From positions 49,362 through 79,703 of the forward strand of contig JH153999.1 in assembly GCA_000226015.1 (NCBI GenBank): DNA of 30,342 bases, given 5' to 3'. Each line of letters starts with the position of its first letter. Within the stretch, counting starts at the first letter, position 1. The stretch comes from Mnemiopsis leidyi. Lineage: Eukaryota; Ctenophora; Tentaculata; Lobata; Bolinopsidae. This document shows, in pieces, positions 20,767-29,400 of this stretch. The notes below the pieces were generated by a model. That model did no database searches. It was not told where the DNA came from and saw nothing but the letters and a program-made list of their open reading frames with translations. The position numbers and the translations under genes are program-made.

Positions 20767-22213
20767 CTGCGTAATTATTAGAGGAGAACACGTTATTTTC
20801 AATTTACTTACAATTGTAGCTACCGATGACATTTTTTCCGTTTAAATCGTTATTTGTGCATTTCACGAAGTAATAGTATAGCGTTGACCGTTGCTCGATA
20901 TTGATTGGTCTTACCTAATCGCTGGCACGTGATGCGAAAAATATGCGATCCTTCTCCAAAATATCTTCTCAATTGGATATTAAAATTGAAAATTAACTAA
21001 CCTTAAGGCTGTACTGATGGTATCATTGCTTCCTGTTGCCAAGAAAAGTACGGTGTTGCCCACCAAGATACAGGACATGAAAATTGACCAGTGCAGTCCG
21101 TTGTACTCAGCCAGTTTGTCGTAAGGACAGTTATCTGTCAAGAACTTGAGGGACGCTGCCCGCATCAGCGCACATCCAACTCCATTAACTGCCTGATTGG
21201 AGAAGTTTTGTGTTGTTGTTCTGACTTCTTAACCAAGTGCACAATTTTATACGAATTGATATGAACGACTTCTCATTAAGCTATTATAACTTGCAAATGG
21301 ATAAAATTTCAGGAAATAATTCTATACGGTCTAAGATTAAAAACACGTTCAGTTTGACTGAGCATGTTAGTGTAAAGATACCCACTTGTAAGGAGAGAAA
21401 CACAGCCGGTACCGGGTACAAAAGGGACGGAGGTAGTGTCGTGATAAAGATTCCTCCCAACACAAGACAAACTCTCGTCCCAAGCTTGTCTATCTGAAAC
21501 CAGTGTCTATCGTGTAAATAGTTCAGCCTCATAGCTTAAAGCATTAGAGGATAGAAAGCAAATCTGAAAATACAAGATTGTGACGATAAGTGGCTTGTTA
21601 CTCAACTTAAAATTACTAAGGTAACATATTCTTACCGCAGGAGAAATGAAACAGAAGGAAAGAGCGGTAGCAACAGAAGATACAGCCATCCCGCTAAACA
21701 GTAAATGTGAGTCAATTCCTCCTATACCTTTCATCGACTCCAGGATTACCGGCTGAAGATGGTAGTATGAGTTTTAGTAGAAACTAGCTATCCACCCTGG
21801 TCTTTCTATTGAAAATTTCTCATACAAATTTACAATGTTGGAAATAAAAAAAAGCAATTGAAATTAAAAAGTGGGAAATATAAAATGTCCTTGCACGTGA
21901 TAATAGACGTCAGAATTAGTGGGAAGGAGTCGGATATTTTCTTCATCATGTGACAAGGATCAACCAATAACAAGTCAGAAACTACCTATAAATTTCGAGG
22001 AACACTGTCAAGTGACAGAGAACATTTCCGACTTCTCTCCATGAATTTTGCAGATACAATACTTACGGCTACTGCACAACTCCCAAAATGGGCCGAGTAT
22101 ATGAGCATGACTGCAATAGCGTTGACCAGTACGTTGTGAAAAGCAATATCCAAATTTCCCACGCTCCTTAGCTTGGCCAGGTGTTTTTTGAGAAAAGACA
22201 TAGTTGAGTCCAT
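19773..22213 (-). CDS. MFSD11: MFSD11 / UNC93-like multi-pass membrane protein
   Basis: UNC93/MFSD11 proteins are members of the major facilitator superfamily with about 12 membrane helices and no settled substrate. Five exons on the minus strand join without a phase conflict: 22213-22067, 21752-21636, 21493-21386, 21192-21002 and 20766-19773, encoding 518 residues. Family marks are GIGEIVGSIAAG and FLLGTGDSSHGVILSTLIG in the C-terminal half, matching GIGEILGGSLFG and FLLGLGDS..NTQLLSILG of MFSD11 as I remember it. Six helices precede and about six follow a cytosolic loop at residues 212-328, roughly 100 residues longer than in the 450-residue vertebrate proteins. That loop is rich in SP sites and carries an acidic dileucine (EDTFLL, 221-226) and a YLDM motif (303-306). 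The start ATG lies just after an acceptor, so a 5' non-coding exon probably exists upstream. Substrate and membrane are unknown. Confidence 0.9.
20767..21001 (-). other. MFSD11-like intron 4
   Basis: Short intron with donor AAG|gttag and acceptor cgcag. It contains a CACGTG at 20926-20931 and an ATTGG box near 20903. Confidence 0.7.
21002..21192 (-). CDS. MFSD11: MFSD11-like gene: exon 4
   Basis: 191 bp, phase 0 in and phase 2 out. It encodes AVNGVGCALMRAASLKFLTD... and a helix FMSCILVGNTVLFLATG. The segment corresponds to the conserved GN.LT..S...GRNSGIFWAL stretch of MFSD11, but is divergent: residues 143-145 read CPY. Confidence 0.88.
21386..21493 (-). CDS. MFSD11: MFSD11-like gene: exon 3
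   Basis: 108 bp, exactly 36 codons, phase 0 at both ends (acceptor ggtttcag, donor CAA|gtgggt). It begins IDKLGTRVCLVLGGIF, a loop DxxGxR and helix typical of the first half of major facilitator proteins. Confidence 0.87.
21636..21752 (-). CDS. MFSD11: MFSD11-like gene: exon 2
   Basis: 117 bp, 39 codons, phase 0 at both ends (acceptor catcttcag, donor GCG|gtaaga). It encodes PVILESMKGIGGIDSHLLFS and a helix ending CFISPA, the counterpart of the SNLITPSVV stretch in MFSD11. Confidence 0.87.
21894..21912 (-). promoter_or_regulatory. CRE plus E-box composite in MFSD11-like intron 1
   Basis: On the minus strand (the sense strand of the gene): TGACGTCT, 5-bp spacer, CACGTG. Same order and near-same spacing as the composites at 4893, 12145 and 16761. 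A CCAAT (21963-21967) lies nearby. Confidence 0.45.
22067..22213 (-). CDS. MFSD11: MFSD11-like gene: exon 1 (coding)
   Basis: ATG at 22213-22211 starts MDSTMSFLKKHLAKLRSVGN, a basic cytosolic N terminus, then the first helix (LVNAIAVMLIYSAHFGSCAVA). Donor GCC|gtaagt is strong. Only GAG separates the ATG from an acceptor-like aatttttcag-type sequence at 22217, so the transcript probably begins in an upstream non-coding exon. Confidence 0.87.
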
Positions 22214-22216
22214 CTC

Positions 22217-25187
22217 CTGAAATTTTTAGGTATTATCTGAATTTGTTGATCTGAGTCTCGACGAGGGGTTTAACATCCTATTCAGCATCATGAAAGCCAT
22301 TTTGCCACACATTTTACGATCCGAATAGTCATATTACACCATATTACAACATTTCATTGACCCAATTGATAGGTTCACTGCCCAAATCGATGCTCGTAAA
22401 AACTTTTTAAGAACGGATTACAGAGTATTTATGCTACAAAGCTTCAATCGAAATTAGTTTGAAGTCAATGATAACTAACGTGTCGCAATAAAAGGCTTAT
22501 ATTCAAATGAAAATAACTAATTTAACAAAACTGACTAGTTTTAAAAAAATAACCAGTTTAACATAACTTACTTACCTAATATAACTATCCAGTTTAACAA
22601 GAAATCTAACTAGTTCAATAAAACTATCTAGTTTAATAATACTGACTAGTAACTGATTTGAATTAGTTAAGAAATATTGCATATGATAGAGCATCGTGGA
22701 GAAAGATGCAAAAGTTGATTTAATTAGTTATTTTATCTTGAGAAAGATTATATGACAGCGTTGCTATTTTTAGCTATCTGTTATTTAGAACTTTATTATA
22801 TATTATATAGTAACTAGTTTAACAAAACTGACAGTTTATACCACGACTAAATACTGCAAATAGAAATGATATGGCTTGCGTAAAGCTTTTTGTGAAGTAA
22901 AATTATCGCCAAGAAAAGCGACCTTATCAGATGAACTTGTCATGGTTAGATAAGGTTATTTCAGCTATATACCTACCGCCAGACTCCCAGTTCGAGAATT
23001 GTTCACGAAATGTTCAGGGTTAATATCACAAAATGAAGAAGTATCAGTAGGACAATGTATCAGGAACCATGAGTGCCTATCGCAAAAAAAAGTTGCCGGT
23101 GACATTTTAACCTATAGCTGAGTCAGTTATCAGTATGTTTTTTAGATTAATCAAAATTCTAAAGTTACTTTCGAGATAAGAGTGAGGCCACTAGAAGAAT
23201 TGGCAGTGACCAATGTCTGAAGTGAAACTCCTTTGCGTCGCGCTTAAATTAAAGCTTTTTCCGTCCAAAAATTCCGATTCCGTATTTCAAGAGAACCCAG
23301 CTTGCAAAACGTTCCAGACATACTGAAAAAATTAATGTTGTTTACTTTTTACCTAATGAGTTTTTGTTAAAAAGATGGAGCTAAGGTTAGTAAAAAAATT
23401 GCCGGATAAACTTTCCATGTAAATTTAAACGAAGGCAAAGCCAAAATTCAGTTGTTTAGCACGCGATCAACCCTCCCGACATTTTATTCTCGAATGAGGG
23501 TCGGACAGAATCAAACAAAATTTCAGCAGACAGTCAGGCGGACAACGGCTATTTTAAATGTAGCTTTCTCAATATTGTGAGTCGATCAGTCTTTCTGAAT
23601 TACTGAAGTAATCTCACTTACTTTTGATCAAATTTAACTTCCTCAGGTCACTTCACTTTTGTCATAAAATCCAAAGCAGCACCTTTTTCCCTTCTTTGCT
23701 TATGCCTTATCGCGTAACCTCAAATTATTGTTATATCTTAGATTGGTCAGGTATATAACAAGACAAAAACATATAATCAGGCCCCAAGTTCCTTTGTATT
23801 GTGTTGAAGAAGAGTTCGATGCAGGATGTGAAATTCTAGCCGATCTGTAACGCAGATGTAACGTTTCAGTAGTCTGTAAGGTTGAAACGGTGCCATGCCA
23901 GGCACTTCTCTCGAAAGTCTACACTTTTCCACGCTCACTTATCTAAATCGACCTTATGTAACTCGTTTTGTTTTTGAGTTTTGAGCCAAAAATGCAGCCC
24001 AGCTTATTTTGAATTCTGCGGTTCAGCGAGATTACAATCATTACCTCATGTAGCAGCAGGGGTATTGCTTCAGACTTTTTATAGCAAAACCTACACACAT
24101 CTACTCAATCGTATTTTGATTTCTGTTCCTTCTTGTAGATCTGACCGGGTCAGTCTTCATGTGTAATGAAGTTTACGAATATTGATGTACACCACAGTAC
24201 ATTGTATAGTGTAAGTGTTTAATGTACATAATGTATATAATGTATAACGCTTCTAGCTGTGATCCGCTGATTAGTTTATTGTACTACGAGAATATATTTG
24301 GCTGGCAATCATTATCTAATTCCATGTCCGCTGTCCTCTTAATCACTTTTTTCCCTCAATTTGGGAAACGGCAAACCAAAATTTAGCTGTTTTTTAGTTA
24401 TAAGGTTATTGAAAATTATTTACAATTACATAATGATAATACTAGCTTGTTAAATAGAGTGAGGTAACCTCGCCTCAGCTGGCAAGCTCACCACCTCATT
24501 TGGTTAGGTATGTAGGTATTCAGTAATGACAACGCTATGATTATTTTTGTTATTGTAAGGAGGCGATACCACATGATATGTAGTCAGTTGGTAGGTGTTT
24601 ACTCGTCTGCTTACTTTTTCCGCTCATTTTCCATCATGCATCCCTGGTCTTATTTTTCGATGGTAGTCGAGACTAAATGATAAGCTTTTGTCGGAATTGA
24701 CTCAGTTTTTGCGAAACTCTAAATCAAACCTCGTGTTAAAGTATGATGCGATTCTCTGAACCTCTGACCTAATCCAATGATTTTGTTTCTGGGACAAATT
24801 GGACATCGACTTTGTAAGGCATGTTATAAAGGCGAATTTGCTAACCTAATGTAGTACTGTATCGTCATGGTTTGTGAAGGATCAAGGATAAAATGATAAG
24901 GGCGACTTTACCAAGAAGTTTACGGCGAAACGGTCTCATAGCCGTAGGGGATGCAAATGATAATTGTGGGCCAAAATTTTGATTTACTCTCTAGTCTCTA
25001 TCAAAGTAAGAACTTTTCTGGTAACATGATGATTTTCTATTTGTAGATCTTTTAAACGCTTACTTCTAAATTTGCGCAACCACAAACATCCATTTGTCTT
25101 ATTCTCGCACACACAGTCCACAGTCCTGACGTCCAAAAGATCCAAAATAGTCTCGCCATGACTAGAGCGTAAATTTTTTGCAAGGTG
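22217..25187. other. Intergenic DNA upstream of the MFSD11-like gene
   Basis: About 3 kb of AT-rich DNA. Apart from the CTAGTTTAA-type repeat listed separately and the small hairpin at 25188 I see no exon or RNA gene. The MFSD11 promoter should be here but has no distinct signature. Confidence 0.4.
22515..22840. repeat. Degenerate ACTAGTTTAACAAAACTG repeats
   Basis: Variants of AACTAGTTTAACAAAACTGA recur at about 22515, 22550, 22585, 22605, 22628 and 22810. Spacing is irregular, as in an old decayed minisatellite. Confidence 0.65.
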
Positions 25188-25212
25188 AAACTGAAACTTT
25201 TGGTTTCAGTTT
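25188..25212. repeat. Hairpin-forming inverted repeat
   Basis: AAACTGAAAC and GTTTCAGTTT are perfect 10-bp arms around a 5-base loop. Confidence 0.75.
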
Positions 25213-25642
25213 TTTGATTTTATTATAGTAGGTATGTACTCCTGATCTTAAGGTATCATATATCATCTTTATATTCCTTTAATAAAAACTTTTTTTGGTC
25301 TATCGCTATATACCATTATAGCTTTTGTCTTTTGCCAAATTAACAAGAAACACTTTCATACACTTTCCGTTTTCTCCACTTCAATAGAAGCTGATGGTTG
25401 ATAACTTTTACCATTTTTCTCCAATAAAAAATGATTTGCTAACTTTGATCGGGTTTTGAAGTTATTCAAAATATCCAAAAATTGGAATTTTCATTTTAAA
25501 CTTCCCTTTGATTTCCTTACTTCTAAGCGATAAAAACAAGCTGGATGTAAATCTTATAGTTCTATCTCACTGTGAATTGGTGTGACCATTTGACTTGTTG
25601 TCAACTTGTGATCGATCACACGATCACATACGTAATCCGCCT

Positions 25643-25752
25643 TGTCACGCGTGATCTTCTTTGTCACGCGTGATCTTCTTTGTCACGCGTGATCTTCTTT
25701 GTCACGCGTGATCTTCTTTGTCACGCGTGATCTGCTTTGTCACGCGTGATGC
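25643..25752. repeat. Six 19-bp repeats each with the palindrome TCACGCGTGA
   Basis: Units TGTCACGCGTGATCTTCTT begin at 25643, 25662, 25681, 25700, 25719 and 25738. The first four are identical, the fifth has one change (CTG for CTT), and the sixth is cut after the palindrome. Each carries TCACGCGTGA, a self-complementary 10-mer with an ACGCGT core and CACGCG half-sites like those bound by HES/HEY repressors. Spacing of 19 bp is just under two helical turns. The array stands 240 bp before the CCAAT repeats and likely upstream of the PLC-delta gene. Confidence 0.9.
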
Positions 25753-25987
25753 GACACGCTCACCGGGGTCTGGACCACACAGACTCAACCCCACTTTTTC
25801 GGCCGGCTCGTCCAGATGTTCCACCTCCGGAGACCCGACCAAAGACCTGGGCACCCGGACACTTTTCTCCTCTTTTTTCTGTATGTTCACCTTTTTACTT
25901 GTGAAAAGAGTTTTGAATTTGATAAATAATAGAGCGGGGTATTTTCGAAGAGGGGTCACGAATCGTTTATTTCACGTGAGAGTGTTT
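25753..25987. promoter_or_regulatory. CpG-richer stretch of the PLC-delta upstream block
   Basis: From 25753 to about 25860 the sequence is GC- and CpG-rich compared with its surroundings, then AT-rich. A CACGTG (25973-25978) precedes the 81-bp repeats. A minus-strand open frame over it lacks an ATG. Confidence 0.35.
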
Positions 25988-26149
25988 CTCGAATTTGATT
26001 GGCCGTACAATATTTCCAATTGGTCAGTCGTTCTCACGTGCTACAAAAAATTTGTGACCTCTCCCAATCTCGAATTTGATTGGCCGTACCTTATTTCCAA
26101 TTGGTCAGTCGCTGTCACTTGCTACAAAAAATGTGTGACCTCTCTCAAA
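25988..26149. promoter_or_regulatory. Two 81-bp direct repeats with paired CCAAT boxes
   Basis: Copy 1 is 25988-26068, copy 2 is 26069-26149. Each has two ATTGG boxes (25998 and 26019; 26079 and 26100), inverted CCAAT, exactly 21 bp apart, which places two NF-Y sites on one face of the helix. About eight bases differ between copies; none falls in a CCAAT box, but the E-box CACGTG at 26035 has become CACTTG in copy 2. The frame across the repeat stays open because 81 is a multiple of three, yet most changes would alter amino acids, so a regulatory reading is better. Best candidate promoter for the PLC-delta gene. Confidence 0.6.
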
Positions 26150-26191
26150 AAAAGATTTACTCTATTGATTAACAACTGTTTGAAACTACTT

Positions 26192-26243
26192 ATGGTTTGC
26201 TGCAAAATTCTAAGGGATTCGTCTGAAATTGCTAATCGAGAAA
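26192..26243 (+). CDS. Speculative first coding exon of PLC-delta
   Basis: An ATG 43 bp after the CCAAT repeats opens a 20-codon frame (MVCCKILRDSSEIANRE...). A weak donor at 26244 (A|gttacg) could join in phase to an alternative acceptor ending at 26333 (attccag|TCACC), a 90-bp intron. Nothing but position and phase supports it. Confidence 0.2.
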
Positions 26244-26326
26244 GTTACGTCTAATTTTATTACCATCTCGAGAAACTGTCACTTATTTTCTCGACTTGAC
26301 TGATCAGAATCTTGTTCCACATTCAG

Positions 26327-26453
26327 ATTCCAGTCACCAGATACCGAGTAACCGGAGTACATGTTAGGCCGGATAACTGCCACCTCTCTTTCGACCATGA
26401 CCTCCTCAGATTTTCTCTTGGTCTATCACCAAGCGATCACAACCCTATATACA
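26327..26453 (+). CDS. PLCD: PLC-delta exon: PH domain, first strands
   Basis: Acceptor ttccacattcag and donor TACA|gtgagg. [18 protein letters not shown] matches the RxRFYKLxEDxxTIW strands of the delta PH domain in length and pattern; the basic pair used for PIP2 binding in rat delta1 is not obvious here, so head-group binding is doubtful. Confidence 0.7.
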
Positions 26454-29400
26454 GTGAGGGAATTTTACATTTGAAGAGATTTAAGGACTACTAATCAAGT
26501 TGTTAAGAATGGAAGGACGAAACTTTAACTGAAGCGATGGCTCTTTGATCATTAATGAGATAACTTCTGGATTGGTTTAATTGTTATCCATTTCAGTCGA
26601 CTACTCTTCAATAAAACATGTGGATATTCAGGAGGTCCCTAGAAAGGAGCCCAAACCGGTGAGTTGAGCCAACTGTTAAACAAGCATATATTTAGGCACC
26701 GTGTGTGAAAATGCTCTTGCAGGCAGATTAAATTCGCTGCAGGCAGATTAAATTCGCTGAAATTAAAAATTTTACCTTGTCTGCATAATATTATTCCCTT
26801 TACCAGAACGAGATAATGGGATATCCTCATCTTAGAGAAAACGAAACGGAATGTTTTGGAGGAAGTGCATCTCTCATCAAGCTGACTGATGGACACAAAC
26901 TAGCAGAAATCAGATACGGCAACGCTTTCGAACTATCCATTCTTTACATATCAGGTAACGCTTTCACTATTAATTTTCCAAAGACAAGATCATGATAAAC
27001 ATACACAATTGACAATTGTGAGGCCATTACTTTCCGTTGAAGTATTGACGTATTGATGCCAGTTTAAAAGGATATGAATGTTCAAATTTGAAATAACTTC
27101 ATGTTTGCAGCTCTGCCAGCCGACTTAGATTCTTTAAAAGAACTAATTGCGAGTCTAAACAGCGAAGAGAACGTGGCAAAGTTTGCCACCCATGTTCGCT
27201 ATGATAGGTGGGTCCACAGGAAGATGGTAGAAGCTCTTGGACTGGGAGACCACGACAGGAACAAAGACTTCCAATTCCGAGGTAGATTGTCCTAAAACTT
27301 TATCTTTCCGCTTTTTGTACCAAAGAACTACTCTAGGTTCCTAAATATAAGCATGAGGATTAACTTGGAAAATTTCTGTTGGATATTTACATATTTACTT
27401 AAATCTACAGAATTCAAAGTGATACTCTCCGATTTCCTGAACATAAACCTGTCTGAGAAATACCGAGACTGGTGGCAGGAGTTCTCTAACTCCTCGGCTG
27501 GAACTATGAACCTTCAGAAACTTCAGGAATTCTTCCATGCCTTTGTAAGTGTTCCATTTCAAAGTTCTCGTTTGACCGTTTGTTTCATCTGAATTCATGC
27601 TTTCCGACTTAACATTTCTTCCTCTGACCTTTGTAAATTCTTGTGGATGTTTATTTTTAACCTTCTTCCTCTAATTGGTTTAATGGTTTATAGACGGTAT
27701 CACTTCCTTCAGATGCTCGATACTTACCTTTTGAAAAATGTGATTCTGGACGGGTACACCTGTGGCAAACAGGGCTTGAGTATCGAGCAGTTCAAAAAGT
27801 TCTGCCGCAGAGTTCAGGTATTTTCTCATTTCAGGTATTTTTCATTGGAATTAAATTTTGGACTGCATGAATTCTGGATGACAGTCACGAAAAGTAAAGT
27901 AAAGCAAGTAAAAATCAATGATAGTTAACAATTTTTAGAAACAAGAAATCTCGGACGAAAAGCGAAAGTTCGTCCTGGGGAAGAGGGTCTCAGGAAGGAC
28001 TGTCAGTAAAAAGGAGTCAAAGGTTCCCATCCGAGATTTCTACACCATGCTATTTTCACGGGAGAACGATATTTTCGATAAGAAGAAGACGGACAACATG
28101 GCTTACGCCTTGAACTACTACTGGATAAATTCATCCCACAACACTTATCTAATGGGTAAGTGGGCAAATTGCTGGTTATCAAGAAATATATCTCTCAAAT
28201 TTTACTGACATACGGTTCGTAGGAAGAGCTTGATTTTTCAAAAAATTTGCCTTTTCCTTACTCTAAGAAACTCGGAAATTGGGACATTTGAAGGACAATA
28301 GTAATTTGTGGTGAACGCTTAGTTATGCACTCTCTCATTCTAGAGCTGATGGTACTGAGAACTAATTCGATTACATCTACATAACTAAAAATAGCGTAGC
28401 AAATGTGTATTGCTATATTATGGGTCGAAATAAACCAAGAAGCATAGAGTAGAATGTTGAGTATTGCACATCGAAATACAAATCTACCAAGAAACTGTCA
28501 TAAAAACATCCTCGTAAAGTCCTCGTAAATGAAAATCTCGTTAAGAATTATGGCATCCGCAATGCTTTCATTCGAATCATTTGGGCTAAATTCAATTTAC
28601 TGTGTGATAAGTCGGTAAAACTTATTTACCAATCAAAAATTTACGTGCAAAATAAAGGACTCCGTTTCACGTACAAAGCAAAAGATTTATGTACGAAGTC
28701 AAAATCAGGCGCTTTAAAAAAGAAATACTAGATCAACACTGCAGTTACCAGAGAATAAAACTACAAACTTTGGACCAGCAAATTTTCGGCACTTTCCGAA
28801 AATTGACATTTGTGAGATTTAAAATTTACCGAAGTAAATTGGCTCTAGAAAATTCGGGGTGGAAATCTTCGTAATAAAGATCAGGTTTTTGTTAACTATA
28901 TGAACTATCGGTATCAAATTGTAGACTGACAAAACTACAGTTACGCGACACTAAACTACGAATGCTATACTACGATAACATTTGGTGAATATGAAGTACA
29001 CTGTTATACTCATTGTACAGTGTTAAGGTTGCACGTGGAAGTATTTTAATTATGCTTAAATTTGTGAAAGCCACAAGTTCCTTAATGGCTAGTGTGTAAG
29101 AAAAACAGAAGTTAAAATAATGCTGAATACACAAACTTTGAAAATAGTGCAGCTGAGTTAGCAAAATTTAGTGGCACGACTCAAAAATTGAACTGCTATC
29201 TCCCAAAAATTGAAAGATTTTTTTTTAATTTTGGAAAATTAGGAATTTTTCGAAATCCTTCCAATTGCTTTCTTTCAAAATGTATAGTTAGTTAGTTGTG
29301 CACGCCACGTGTGTGCACAACTAGCATTGTTCATGTACATTTTACAATGTACATCCACAATGCTAGAGATGACCCTTATTTCACATTCCAGGACACCAGA

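Noticed and set aside
25764-25878. Minus-strand GC-rich frame (KKEEKSVRVPRSLVGSPEVE) with a good donor, as a divergent gene's first exon
   Set aside because: There is no ATG: the frame opens at a GTG after an in-frame TGA, and the acceptor candidate lacks a pyrimidine tract.
25718-26254. 178-codon plus-strand frame with an internal protein repeat (LEFDWPY..ISNWSV)
   Set aside because: The repeat is the 81-bp CCAAT module; most differences between copies are non-synonymous, while CCAAT boxes are kept. No domain is seen.
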